A stretch of 64,000 bases of DNA, from assembly GCF_963678635.1 (NCBI RefSeq), contig NC_087066.1, positions 12,694,517 through 12,758,516 on the forward strand, written 5' to 3'. Below are positions 44,063-56,154 of this stretch, one piece after another (within the stretch, counting starts at the first letter, position 1; each line of letters begins with the position of its first letter). The notes below the pieces were generated by a model. That model was not told the DNA's origin. It saw only the letters and a program-made list of their open reading frames with translations, and did no database searches. The DNA comes from Symsagittifera roscoffensis (taxonomy: Eukaryota; Xenacoelomorpha; Acoela; Convolutidae). Both the position numbers and the translations under genes were made by a program.

Positions 44063-45474
44063 GGTCTTTAATCAGGTATTTCCGCTGCAAAATTAAAAGC
44101 ATCTTATATCGCCAATTTTTTTCACGAGCCATCAAAATTTTTCGATATCTTCAAACCTCAATTACCTCTAAAATACCGTTGACCTATGCCGTTGAAACAT
44201 TTATTTATGAAACACTGTAGCTAAATGCAATCCTATAGTTTTGTTATATCTACTCTCAATATTTTGATTGTTATGCAACGAAAGCAGAAATATAAGAAAA
44301 CTAGTGCGTGGTTTCTAGATTTTTACTAAGGGTTGGGTATTCATAGCTACCAAAATGAAAAATAAGTCGAACAAGACTGCTCGTATCATTGCAAAGCCCT
44401 GGATTTTCCGACTACCTTTTAAGGTCTATGGAGCTTCAGTAATAACATGAAAAAATTAAATAGAATAAAATCAAAAAAAATTTTTAAATTCAAGATTTTT
44501 TGTGAAAATGATCCCCTCCACACGCAATATAAAATAATCCCCTCACACGCCATATAAAGTACAAAAGGATGAATTTCGCTCCTTGTGGCAAATCAATTAT
44601 GGCAAATAAGCTTCTTTCAACCAATTTGCAACGATTTTAAGATGGATTGAATCTCCGCTTACGCGGTAATAGCGCGAATTATATCGCGCGTTAATTGTCC
44701 CAAATTGGCCTAAATGACAACCTTTAAACCCCCATAACTTTACGAAAAATGATCACAGGTAAAATATCTTTTCAAATTTGAGCTCAGGACAACAATAGTT
44801 TTTGAATGATATTTAAAAAATTCCGTCATAAATGGCTTGTTTAAAAATCGAAATTTGTCTGAAGAAAAAAAGCCACCCCGAGCACAAATATTCCGTTACT
44901 TTCGCTATGAAAGTCGGAAAAATAAGTCTCAAAACAAGCTAGCAATTGCAAAAGTTCCAAAAACTGTTCAATTGGTCAAAAACTGAGTCGAGTTTTTTAA
45001 ACAACTTTAAAGCTGTTCGCGCGAATAGTCGCTCCGTGAAAGATTTAATATCAACCCTGAATCCGCTGCTGCACAGTAAAAAAAAACTAGTTTTGGTAAG
45101 GATGCGTTTGGCTATGCTGTTTTACTCCATTTAATTAAATAATCGAAGTATTCGTTGTGTCGAGCAGAATAATTTATGACTTGTGTTACTGATTTTTTTT
45201 GGGTGCTTTGAACGAGAGCTGTGGGAATTCTGCAATTCAGAATTTGGTCTCTTTTTTTTCACTGGAGAAGTAATATCTGATTCTACTACTATTTTTTTCC
45301 ACTATTGTTTACTTGCACTATTTGTTAATCTACCGGCTTACCAATTTCAATCCGATTGAGGCAACTGTCCATTTCAGATATGTTTTTTCATTAAATGTCC
45401 AACGGATACTATACTGTACAAGTTGCAAGTAAGGACCTTGTCTGAAAAATAGCAGTTAATTTCTGCTTCTTATC
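44063..45474. other. Spacer before the OBI1-type gene
   Basis: Mostly AT-rich with no long frame. The one coding-like stretch (44946-45095) is listed separately. The first OBI1 exon is preceded by a possible acceptor (AATAGCAG) at about 45447-45454. Confidence 0.35.
44946..45095 (+). CDS. Possible orphan exon, helical, doubtful
   Basis: About 50 codons containing FLNNFKAVRANSRSVKDL and STLNPLLHSKKKLVL end exactly at a good donor (TTTTG then GTAAGG). The helical pattern loosely resembles harmonin-N-like domains, but it is too short to assign. No acceptor and no partner exon were found. Confidence 0.18.
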
Positions 45475-48400
45475 ATGAGAAGTCCTAACACTTCGTTCAA
45501 CGGAGGGATTCCCCTTGCCTCGTCAGTTAACCAATCAGACTCTTCGTCTGGGATGATGACGTCATCTGAAGTACTGCCACCTTCCACTCCGGTCTCACCC
45601 TATCAAGGTCAAAGCTGTGTGTTCACTTGTTGGATATGTAGATTTCAGGTGAGTGTACATTTGATCCAAGCGCTTAATTTTTGTTCCTTCCACTTCACGA
45701 AGTCTGTTTGTTTTCGGTCGATTTTGACTTACTAAAAGAAAGATCGTAGGAAGTTAAGTATGGAGTGGGAGTATAATGTTGACACTTTTTTGGTCATTAT
45801 TTTATATTGTACCAAGATTTTTAAATAAGTTTTCTCATTGTCGAGAAAAACAGGTAAACATTTATTTTTTAATTTTTCGAGTAGTTTTTTTTTAGACTGG
45901 AAATTTCCGAATGAGTTTCCAATCTTATTTCAAGATGTTCGCTAGAACCTCTAATTGGTTTGTCTCTTGACTTCACTGCTAACCAGCCTTTGCTGAGTCA
46001 CCGTTGTAAATTTAGATCTCGCTATCAGGTATGCAGACTTTGTGGTTTCAATTACATTTTATCTTTTCTGCCTTCCATCTTGAACGGTTTTTGATTTCCC
46101 TTGTCCCTTCATTGCACTATAATTTCTCCTAGGAAAGTTTTCTGAAGATGTTTTGATCTATTTGGAAGTTTTTTAGGTGGATGACCCTGTCACGTGTGCC
46201 AATGGACACTTGTTTTGCAGACACTGCGTGAACAGATGGATTGAGCCACGCTCATACACTTCATATCTCTCCAACGGCTCAAACTCTGCCATTGGTCTCG
46301 ACCAAAATGGTACTAGAGGTCATGATGAGATATCGCAATCTAACGGAACCGTTCATAATGGAGGAAGTGTACCTAGGAAGAGTTTCTGCCCCACATGTAG
46401 GATTCCGTTGAGTGTCGAGAGTCTGAGACCTATATTGGGTTAGTTGTGTTTAAGTTTCATTTTACTGCTAGTGAAAATCATTTTGTGCGTTTCGTGATTA
46501 TTTGTACGATTCGGCCTTATTTTCATCCTTGTTTGAAGCAGACATTTGGAAGCTGCACATGTTACTATTTCACGTGTTTGGAACTATTAATTTGCATTAT
46601 TTTTTTTGAATAACAGGAGCCCAAGAGGAGCATTCGAATAGTACATACAGAGGCAAAAGTGCAGACGAAAACTCGTGTGTGAAAATGGTGCTATCCAGAA
46701 AAGAACTGAGGAACCAACGCTTCAGCTCTCTGAGGGACCTATATGAGGTAACTTAGTTTTGAGTGTGTTAACAAAATATTTGAAAGTGCGAAAAAGCGTT
46801 TATGATAAGGAAATGGCTGAACAAAATGTTTCCAATAACTGCGATTTCAACTTTTGCTCTCTAATTTATTTAAAAGTTTTTGATTCTTTTGCGCAACATT
46901 GATTTAATGTGTTATATACAAAAATAATGCAGAAAAGTGTCTTGTTGTTCTGGTCACTCTCGAAGAGTGGAAAAAAGTATGGATTAGGTTCAGTTTTCGT
47001 AATTTTTTCTAGCCAGTTTTGACTACCTGAAGGAAGCTCGTAGTGGTAAAATGTGCTATCATAAAAAACCCCAGTGGTCGTGATTTGGATTCTTGAAAAA
47101 AAATGAAAAATTTCTGTCAGGAGAAAAAGCGGCTATCCTTGTTTGTTTTGTTTGTTTGTTTTGTTTGTTTGTTTAGAGTGAGATCACTCTTCTGTTGAGT
47201 GAGATTGAAGATCTAGAAGACCGGTTGAGTAGTAGGAGGGGAGCCAAGTATGAGTCAGCAGGTGTGCAGACAGATGGCCCAATGGCCTCCATGAAACAGC
47301 TCCTCAGCACCACAGACAAGTTCGAGACCACTCTTAGACTGTCACTAGAACTGAAGGCTGAAAACGATTCCCTTAAGAAGGTATCATTCAAGTTCAAATC
47401 GGCTCTTTGATTTGCTCAAAAATGACTTTTAGCATACGAAGTAGCAATCAAAGCATTCGTAATTCCATTATATCGATATCATAAAACAGAGTAGAAAGAA
47501 GCGTTAAAAGCTCTAAGTCAAACTAAATTTTTTGAAAATGATTTTTCGAGATCGATTGATTTATTTAACAGATCACATCAGCGCTTTTTCATCTATATGG
47601 TTTTTGCACTGTGAAACACTTGAAGTTAAACATGGGCTGTGTAGTTTGTAGTTTAGTAACCGTTTCTCAAGTGCTAAAAGTCTACGAGGCTTCTTGTGAA
47701 TTTCAATGATTTGCTTTGTTATTTCAGAGAAATGAGGACTTGGAGATGGAGAGGAGCAGTCTGCAAAGGGCACTAGGCAGGGTGGATCATGACGACAGGA
47801 GCAACGGAACCACACCTTCAACTCCGTCCAAGTTAGTGCTTTTACGGAATGTAACTTAACGCTATAGATATTTCGCATTTTTGGAAAACTTTCTCAAAAG
47901 TCGGTTTTAAAGAACGAGTTCAATTATGTTTTCTCTAGTACTATCATTACTACTCTGGTCCTATTCATTGAGTCTTATATGCAATTGAAAACGATCGGCT
48001 CTCTTGTGTTTCAGGTTTGGTGGCAAGTATGTTGTCTCTACACTGGAGAAAACTATCGAAGGCCTGCAGAAAGAAAACGAACAATTAAAGAAAGCCCTGG
48101 ACAGACAAGACCAGTTCATAAAAGACCTGGAAGCTAGAAAACACTCATCATCTACCTCAAACACTGAGCTAGAATTGAATTCGTGGGGTAATCTGAAGAC
48201 TATTTCTGAAAACAATACTAGCGGCAGTTCAAGTGCAAGGAAGTTGGGAAGTCGTGTTAAATCGTTCGGTGAAATCGCGTTGCCTTCACAATCACCATGC
48301 AAGAATCTAGCTATGAAGAGTTCAACTAAATCAGAGTCCAAAAAGCCATACCAATCCAAGACTGAACCAAAAAGCAAAATGGAAGGAAGTTGTACTCCAA

Positions 48401-50181
48401 AAATGGCGGCAAAAGAAATTGAAAATGAGATCAGCAATTGTGAAAATAGTAGTGTCAGGCCTACTAGGAGAACTTTATTTTCAAATGAAACTAAGAGGTT
48501 CATTGAGAAGGAACCTAGCTCTTCAGAAGCTCAACTTCTGTCTGAAACTACTGCTCTCACTTTCAATGGACATAAAATTGCTAATGTTCAATCAAAATTA
48601 TCTGATAAGATTGGGTTAGAAAGTGATCTAACGGATAAGACTGGAAAATCTCCAAAGACCAGGAATCCATCGCCATCTAAGATTCCAAGACCCAGATCAC
48701 AGTCGCCCAAAGTGGCACAAGAACTGGGCATCAACTCAACAGCTGTCAGAAGATCACCGAGGAAAAATCCTCTGCTAGAAGTTATTTCGGAGAGTTCACC
48801 AGGCCACCGAAATAATAGTTCACATCGTGAAAAATCAGATGTACAAGTTGCGGAGGATAGGGATAGCCGCCACATTGATGTCTGTCCTAAAGATGATTTG
48901 GAAAAGAGTTTTGAAAACAATGGTAGCCGAGATGGGTCATCTAGTTGCAGGAAAATTGTGGATCATGACAGCCTAAAATCAAACCATAGTTCAAAATTAC
49001 TAAATGAAATCAAATCACTGAATGATACACTGGAGCTTTCAGTTGGATCAGATCTGTTTGGTGAAGCAAACGATGACCTTTTAAATTGTGAAAATGCGGT
49101 GACAAATAATTTGCAAGATTCTGTTCATACACATATCGGTCAAAAACCAAGTGTACCCAGTAGTTTCAATACTCCCAAGATATGCCCCCCGCATGTAGAG
49201 GATGATGCCGACCAATCAGACGCTTTTTTGAATGAAATATTTTCAAGTACCGAAAAACGAGTGGGAGACAGAATATCAACAAAATTGAACAGCACTTCAT
49301 CGTCAATTAAAACCACTGACGGCAATGAAGAAAAACTGGAATCTAATTCAATTCAATTAGGGAGACTTTCTAGTCTAGACGAATTCAAATCGCTATCGTC
49401 AGCTATTGTTTCTCAGAGTGCTGAAATGTCTGAGGTGTCCAGAAATAAGCGATTAGAAAGTGATTTCTCAAATGACAATCAGATTGCCTTGTCGCCTGGT
49501 AAAAGACATTCGGCCGAGTTCTATCCCGTGTCAAGAACGAAAGCCTCTGAATCAGATGCGAGTATCAAAACTAATTCAGAGCTACAAATAGTTACGCCGA
49601 GTTTTGTAAATTCTGCAAGAACTAGCACAAACCTATCGATTGATACGCAGTCAGTCTTGGCCAATCTAAATAATTATCAGATAAGTTTGTCTGAGATCAC
49701 AACTAGGTACCAATCAGCGCTGAGTTCGAAAATCAATGATATTACACAATCAGAAACGACCAAGTACTCCATTGGAGATAATAAAGTATCCAAAAATCTA
49801 TCTTCGAAAAATCTTTTAAGTGGCTGTGGTCGACTTGCAAGTGATGATGGTTTGGAAGCCTCTACTTCTAGCAATGTTGGAACTTCATCTAATTGTGTGA
49901 CCAGACCCGACTTTCTAAAAGACGTAGACGAAACGTTAGATGAAATTAGAAGACTGAAAGAACAATCAATCCACTCTTTAGCAACTGCGTCTACTAGTCC
50001 GACTGTTCAAAATGCAGACTGTTTAGTGACATCAAACATGAAGACCCCTAGAAAGGGAAACCAAGAGTTGCGACTAGGGATACTCAGTTTGGAAGGCACA
50101 AAGTCACCTGTTTCGAGTGCAATCAACACAACCCCGAGGTCAACAATAAAGCGAACGTTCGAAGAAATGACTCTGAAGTAA
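45475..50181 (+). CDS. OBI1: RING E3 ubiquitin ligase, OBI1/RNF219 family, six exons
   Basis: OBI1 (RNF219) is a nuclear ligase that in vertebrates binds the origin recognition complex and ubiquitinates ORC subunits to promote origin firing. Inferred exons are 45475-45648, 46177-46438, 46617-46747, 47177-47380, 47728-47831 and 48015-50181; phases agree and sum to 3042 nt (1013 residues; human about 726). The RING is C52-x2-C55, C65, H69, C72, C75, C129-x2-C132, split after CRFQ by the first intron. Coiled-coil segments follow, then the family block FGGKYVVSTLEKTIEGLQ with LKKALDRQDQFIKDLE, matching the human FGRF..AALQ and LKKALERSDKYIEELE region. The rest (exon 6) is a long Ser/Asn-rich, probably disordered tail with SPSKIPRPRSQSPK and RRSPRKN basic patches. 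The loop between C75 and C129 is unusually long (53 residues, Ser/Asn/Gly-rich). The function is inferred from homology. Confidence 0.85.
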
Positions 50182-51644
50182 TTAGTATAATTTGAGTAAA
50201 AAATTACTAGAATTTTGAAAAGACTTGATCTTGTTTTCCATTTAATCTGTATTGGTGATGTTCATTACAATTTGTATTCTCTCTCATTGTCTAGTTTTTA
50301 AATTGACAAATCTTTTTGAATAAGTATCATGACTCGTATGATCCAACAGAAAACTAGATTTTGGAACTCTCAGCGATAACTCGTGTGATAGGTGTTCTTC
50401 ACGGTGTCCGGTTAATAAGACCAATGTTGTTACGACACCAACAGCTTTTGGCGGGACTTCAAGACGACGCTAAACTTTATGTAGGTCGTGATAAAGCTTA
50501 AACGTGCAAAATTTCATTCGTTTCTGGAAGCTTTAACATGAAACATGAATTTTTCACAAGATAATTTTAAAGATAAGGTTATATCAACCACGTGTTTTTT
50601 TTTACTTATTCCGCCCAATTTTCTTTATTTCGCAAGTTTGTAATATATAATCTATAAATGAAACAAAACACTAATCGCACTGATTGGTTAAGTTAATACA
50701 AATGCGATCACTTAACTCATTGGCCGATTTCTAACAAGGCCGAATTTTGAGCAATTGCGAAAGTATTCGATTTTCCCTGAAGCTATCTTTTCTGTGTTTT
50801 TTTTCTGGTCTGAGTAAAAATCTACAGCTTGTTTGAAATAAGAGAGAAAATTTCACCATACAGTTAAGTTTTTTGGCTAATTCATAAATCGACCTAAAAT
50901 TGTGAATAATACATTTTGAGATGATGCTGAAATTTGATTGGCTAATTGTAGCCATTCAGATTTAAGTGGAATAGTTCTCGTTCGAGTTTTTGAAACGTTG
51001 ATTTTCGGGCGGAGTAAGTGAAAAGACCCCATCTACAAACCAGAAATAATTATCGAAAGATTCGGCTTCTTTTGTTTGACTAAAATGAAACTGTCCATAA
51101 TTGTTGCAAATAGTTATCATCATCAACAGTTTTTTTTATAGATCGTGATAAAACTTAAACGTGCATCTTTTTAATCGTTTCTGAAATACATAACAGAAAT
51201 ACAATTCAGCTACAAAACAAAATTAATTACCGAAAATTAATGCACTAATCAAATTATTTTTTTTTGAAGCGAAAAAAATAATTTCAAGAAATTGTTAAAA
51301 AACTGAAAAGTCAAACAATTGCGCATTTTAAACACACTGAAGATTTAGACAACAAGGATAACCGGTTACTGTGCAAGTAGCTCTGAATGTTCCGACCACA
51401 GTCTTAGAAAAATATTTAAAAAATTTTTTTTCAAAATATTGTAATTTTCCGCAAGGTGTGCAAAAGATCAAAACAAAAAAACTCTAGGCATATTTGACAA
51501 TCATATTAAATAAAGAAAAGTGATAAGAAAAACGAAAAAATATTGAAAAAAAAATTTCAAAAAAAATAAGTTTTGCGGACTTTTTAACCTTTGCTTACAA
51601 AATGGCGCTAAAAGCTCCGAAAACTACTTTTACGTGAATACAAC
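50182..51644. other. 3' flank of the OBI1-type gene and repeats; no gene seen
   Basis: A-rich sequence with short, unrelated frames. The block near 51353-51385 is an inverse match to that at 7948-7985, marking a dispersed repeat. Confidence 0.4.
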
Positions 51645-51912
51645 TGAGTTTTCACGGCTTAAATTAAACTTAAATAACCATATTCGTTCAATATTAGACC
51701 AAAGTCAAAAAAAATCCAACTGGTTCTCGCAACTGAAAATATTTTTGATCTTTTTTATCGTTATCATACAAAAACCCTTCCAATCGTTATTCGAACGATA
51801 AAAAAGATCAAAAATATTTTCAGTTGCGAGAACCAGTTGGATTTTTTTTTTATTTTGGTCTAATATTGAACGAATATGGTTATTTAAGTTTAATTTAAGC
51901 CGTGAAAACTCA
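51645..51912. repeat. Long near-perfect inverted repeat (arms about 118 bp, loop 31 bp)
   Basis: The arm 51645-51762, beginning TGAGTTTTCACGGCTTAAAT, is the reverse complement of 51794-51912, with only a few differences in a T/A run. The loop is 51763-51793. It has no coding content. It could be a foldback MITE or a palindrome formed by inverted duplication. Confidence 0.88.
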
Positions 51913-51952
51913 ATGACAAAGCAGACAAAAAACTATCCGAAAGCTGAGAAAC

Positions 51953-52237
51953 TTGCCCGATTCGGAAGAAAATTTCAAAAGTGTCTGTGTCTCACATGGC
52001 TACTCGAGGGAAGCTAGATCTTTGAGAAAACAAAAGATGGTCGAGGCCAAAGAAAAGGACGGTGATGATTCAAACCAAATGGTCTTTTCAGTGAAACGCA
52101 AGGCGAATGAACTTAAATTTAACAGAAAAAAATCTACGTTAGCTAATTCAAACCAAAAAGAAACAAAACAAAAAACTGACTCTTTTCAAGCTTCAAAGCC
52201 TTGCTTTTACAATGTACGAAACCTGCTAAATCTATAA
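51953..52237 (+). CDS. Lysine-rich open frame, doubtful
   Basis: About 94 codons, strongly charged (SREARSLRKQKMVEAKEKDG, later KRKANELKFNRKKS). It starts without an ATG just after the palindrome and ends at 52237. It could be a terminal exon or a chance A-rich frame. No domain is recognised; an AATAAA lies at about 52337. Confidence 0.22.
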   Translation: MPDSEENFKSVCVSHGYSREARSLRKQKMVEAKEKDGDDSNQMVFSVKRKANELKFNRKKSTLANSNQKETKQKTDSFQASKPCFYNVRNLLNL

Positions 52238-52711
52238 AAAAAAACTCAACAAATCAGTAGTCTAATCACTAGTTAATACACTTGCGAAGCAGATGTGTTT
52301 GTACGAATTTACATTATTTTTCTAAATTAAGGCGCGAATAAAAGTGCTAATTGTGGTGGCTCTTTTGAATCAGTATAATATCATATGTGCTTGGACATTT
52401 GGCCAGTCGAAAGTTAACATAGTTAATGCATTTTTAATTCATCAAATGAACCGAAAATAGTTAATTGTTTCAAACAGCAGTTCAACAATAAAAAGTTTGA
52501 TTTCAGAAAGTTTGCAACTCAATGTATCTCGCTTTTTTGAAGTGCATAAACTACATAAATTGGTTTTATGCTTTCCAGTTTAAAACATGCAAAATTGCTT
52601 CTTTTTGTTATTGGTGTTACTTTTGCTGCATCGAATTGGCTATATATTAGCATCTTTAGCCGTGTTATTGGTGAATAGGTTTTTGGAATTTTAGGCATCA
52701 GTTGATGAGAA

Positions 52712-52776
52712 GTTAGTTAGTGCGTGAGACTCAAATTTGCTAGGTCGCAGATTTTAATCCGACAAGCAGCCAATTT
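52712..52776 (+). repeat. Degenerate tRNA-derived SINE fragment
   Basis: TTAGTTAGTGCGTGAGACTC resembles a tRNA D-arm/A box, and GGTCGCAGATTTTAATCC resembles a decayed T-arm/B box about 30 bases later. It cannot form an intact cloverleaf. Confidence 0.4.
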
Positions 52777-52835
52777 GAGGCTTATTTCTACTTTTTCTCA
52801 TTTCACTTGTTAGAGCTGCTTTTTGGTCGTGTTCT

Positions 52836-52870
52836 TGCAAGTGTTTAGGAAGCGCAGCTTCGCCTCTATA
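52836..52870 (+). repeat. Terminal hairpin of the hairpin-ended element family
   Basis: GCAAGTGTTTAGGAAGCGCAG continues into CTTCGCCTCTATATGA. It matches the ends at 6527, 7131, 13941 and 15591. Confidence 0.4.
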
Positions 52871-54215
52871 TGAATTTTGCAATAATAATGCTTACGGAGA
52901 CTTGGTTAACAGACAATCTAAAAAAAAGGCGAATTAGTTTTAAACAACACCAATAACATCCGAGCTAACAGGCAAGCAAAATGGGACAGGTATTTACAGC
53001 AATGGAGGAGTACTGATTGGATTTAGAAATCAAATAAAGCACGAACACTTTAACACAGAAGTACTTGATTTAAATTAGTCTTTCATTTTGATCAAACTTT
53101 TCGAATCTCGGCCTTTTTTTCTTATAGTTTTACAGAGCTCACTATCCGGTAGTTCATATCAAGTCAGCACTTCTTCCATGTTTAAAATGTGGGATTTTTG
53201 AAGACTGATACCCAAAAATGTTAATCTCGCGTGAGATTATAACTTGCCCGACATTGAATGGAAAAATACTTGTTTGACAGAAAATGATTACAATGAAACT
53301 TGATTGCTCAAGTGAAACAAATGAAGGATCCAGCTTCGTTTTCTGATCATATGCTTATTGCAATTGACCCTGCTAGACACAGAACAACTACAAAAGATCA
53401 AATCACCTTATTTCTACAGCTTCTGCAAATGTCAGTTTGAAAATCAGACGGGTAAATGCTCGTCAGCCCTTTCATGCCTTTCTGTTACAGCAACATGAAT
53501 GTAAATACTGATTTGTGGTATAATTGGATCTTCGAACTAATTGATAAAAAACCCCTTCTAGAACTCGGAAACGGAAAAGTCTATCAGCCTGGATTTCCTC
53601 TGAATCCGCGCATGTAATAAATAAGTTGGAAGTTCAAAGAAACAAGTTAATGATACGCTGCAAAAGTTCATACATGGCCAACAAAGTTCAAGCGTTTTAA
53701 ATTGAATGCTCTTGATTGCAAGGTGCTTATAGGCAGCAATATGAAACAGGAGTGTTTTCAACTAGAAAAAATAAAAGCGAGATATTCAAATACCTAAAAC
53801 GTCTCGGCTGAGAAAATTTTCCACCAAGAGTCCTCGACCCCTCAACAAATTGCGAGGGCAGTGAAAATAAAGACTGGTGTAAATAAAAGCAGAGGGCCAA
53901 TTCAATCACCACCCATATTTTCCGAAACAACCAGGACCGAATCAATGTCTTTTTTTATTAAAAATCCTTGTTCCATTGAACAAAAAATTTTACCAGAAAT
54001 TGAAAAATGGAAGTGTGTTGTCAATCTTCAAGAAAGACAACAAAGCAGACGTCTCGATCTATCATCCAGTAACGTTATTTAATGTTGTTTCTACTGTCCT
54101 TGAAAAAGTCATTTTCTGAGCCATAACTGAATGTTTTTTAGATAAACAGTCTGAATTCCAGTTTGGCTTTGTTCCAGGAATGTCAGTTATTTCACAACTA
54201 ATTTCTAGTCTCTCT
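52870..54215 (+). pseudogene. LINE remnant: endonuclease start and N-terminal reverse transcriptase
   Basis: An AP-endonuclease-like motif, IIMLTETWLTDN, appears at about 52876-52911. Towards the end (about 53935-54215) split frames give FFIKNPCSIEQKILPEIEKWK, then PIFKKDNKADVSIYHPVT, LFNVVSTVLEKV and SEFQFGFVPGMS. These are the classic opening motifs of LINE reverse transcriptase (K-x-G-D-x-x-x-x-x-x-Y-R-P-I-x-L, then Q-F-G-F-x-x-G). Several stops and frameshifts intervene, and the catalytic YADD box is not present. Confidence 0.6.
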
Positions 54216-54605
54216 AAAATCTATAAAAACTTTAGCTGCATAGATAGTTGCAGATTGTTGTTGCTGTTCGATTTTTCGAGAAATTGAAGCTGGGAGTTTA
54301 TTGAAGAAGTTGATTAATTTCAGAAGAGTTTTTTCTCCTGATTCGGGGTTCTCTGAATGATAGCACCAACGAGTCAGACTCAATGCAGCCTTCTCCCAGC
54401 AAAAGTTAATGTAACTTCGGAGCTCAACAGCTCCAGTTTTTGGACGTCTTTTGATTCTTTTGTACATAAGTGATCTACTTTTGAATGTGCAAACCGCAGT
54501 TCCAGTCGACCTAAAGTTGAAATATTGAGGAAAATGTTTAAAAGAACTATCAGAGGATCTGAAAATTTTGCACAAATGAAGCAACAAAAGCTGCTTCCTT
54601 TTCAA
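54198..54605 (-). pseudogene. LINE fragment in opposite orientation (linker before reverse transcriptase)
   Basis: The 135-codon minus frame includes SRSLMYKRIKRRPKTG, then ELRSYINFCWEKAALSL and KTLLKLINFFNKLPAS. This fits the region between endonuclease and reverse transcriptase of many LINEs (Y-K-x-x-x-x-P...Y...N...W-K-x-I-N). It abuts the + strand LINE remnant head to head. Confidence 0.5.
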
Positions 54606-54630
54606 CTTCCATCAAGGCTCAGTCACTGAG

Positions 54631-55200
54631 TTGATCACTGGCCAGAAGCAAAGAAATCCCGAAATATGCAACCTTGGTTTTGGAACGGAAAAGCGGCAGA
54701 ATCACAAAACTGTGAAAGAATTGAGGATGATTATCAATGAAATTCTTTATTGGTCAATTATAGAACCGGTGAACCATTTTCAAACATTTTCCTGCTCAAA
54801 AGAAATTGCTGAAAAAATTTATTTGCATAGTGCAGTTATTAACACAGTTCTTCTTCAAGCGTCAGAATCCCGGGAGCTGAAGTGATCAAATTTTGTTCTT
54901 CTATAGAATTTCAACAAGAAAATTCGTTTTTGGATCACCGATATTAGTTTGTACAAGCAATCGTTGATATCTCTGAGTTTGTTGCTTCCTTTATATATCA
55001 AAATTCTCAAAGAGCTATATTGCTATACGGCAGTGTTATCAATGGGAGATATGGAGTCATTTTTCAAATTATTTTGTCATCAGGGAAGAAGGAGGACAAC
55101 CTAGAATACATTTATCAGAAATCAATTATGAGCTCCAGCGTAAGAGATTCTGTTAACGCACTGTTTTCAGAATTAACTGCATCCAAATTTTTTTGAAGAA
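54631..55200 (+). pseudogene. Degenerate coding-like region of unknown type
   Basis: Broken frames read KELRMIINEILYWSIIEP and KEIAEKIYLHSAVINTVL, then after stops AIVDISEFVASFIYQNSQ and YGVIFQIILSSGKKE. The codon pattern looks like former coding sequence. No family is recognised; a transposon protein is the likeliest source. Confidence 0.25.
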
Positions 55201-55384
55201 GCTCATCTGAAAAGAAAACTGTTAAGCCTGATGTGGAGCTTCTTTTCAACATACTGGACTGAAAACAACCCATGCATATGCACCTTCATCTGTTTGTGCC
55301 ATTTTTTTTTGTGCTAAACAGATACTTTAGGCCTGACCTTGAAGTCATATTAACCTCAGTGGCATATCCACGAAGTCATACTAA

Positions 55385-56145
55385 TAAAATTAATAACGAC
55401 AATAATATCGGGCGAGGAAGAGCGTAGCAATATCTCTTTGAAGTACCACGGGGAGCTGCTGGAGCGAGTAAGACGCAGCCAGCCGAGGGTCGCGGTACGA
55501 GGTGCGCGGGGTGGCTATGATGGCGACGTGACACAGGTTTTTGGTAGCAATCGGGGACCAGCCACAGAGAGCTTCGTGTGAAAGTGAATTGAAAGTAGTG
55601 CCGGCTTCTTCACAGGGAAGTCTACGTTTGGATATCTTCCGGTCGTCGGATATCTCAGGGGCGTAACCAGCGGATGTTCCTTTAAGAGAGAGAGTGTGGC
55701 TGGCTGCATAGAACTTATCACTGTCTCATCAAGAGCGGTGGGGCGACTTCGGGACCAACAGGGAAGAAAGATGTCACCTCGACGAGAACGGGTGTTCGTG
55801 AGGTTGAATTTTTTGAGCCTGGGGTAAAGAGCGGCCTTGAAGGCGACGTTGAAGATGGTGTCGCAAAAGCGGTCGTGTCAGTGAATTCAGTCGCTGAGAG
55901 ACGCTGAGTGGACCGGTGACCAGGAAGAGTCATTGATGGTGTCCGTCAGCTGTGTTTGGGCCTTTGGAGCAAGAGAGACGAGAAGAGACAAAATGTTGGC
56001 TTGAAGTCCTGCATTGTCGAAACACAGTCTTGAAACGGAGCGGATATTTCACAAGAGTAGTTAACAGTGATCTGCTCCCCGAGTTGAGATTTTTCACTTA
56101 ATTTGAAGAAAGATTCGAGCGATTTGAGAGGTTTTTTAGACAATT
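55385..56145 (-). pseudogene. GC-richer region, possible C-terminal part of the minus-strand retroelement
   Basis: Minus frames of 65-71 codons (55515-55721, 55718-55933, 55946-56143) succeed each other with shifts. They are rich in Ser, Pro and Thr and have no clear motif. They follow the reverse transcriptase fragment at 56573-57153 on the same strand, with a satellite between, so they may be its degraded tail. Confidence 0.25.
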
Positions 56146-56154
56146 GCGCACCGA

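Noticed and set aside
44946-45095. A harmonin-N-like domain exon
   Set aside because: The resemblance is only a short helical pattern; no acceptor or neighbouring exon supports it, so it is listed only as a doubtful exon.
47961-48503. A minus-strand 180-codon frame opposite OBI1 exon 6
   Set aside because: It is a shadow of the long + strand coding exon, whose phase, splice joins and family motif are clear.
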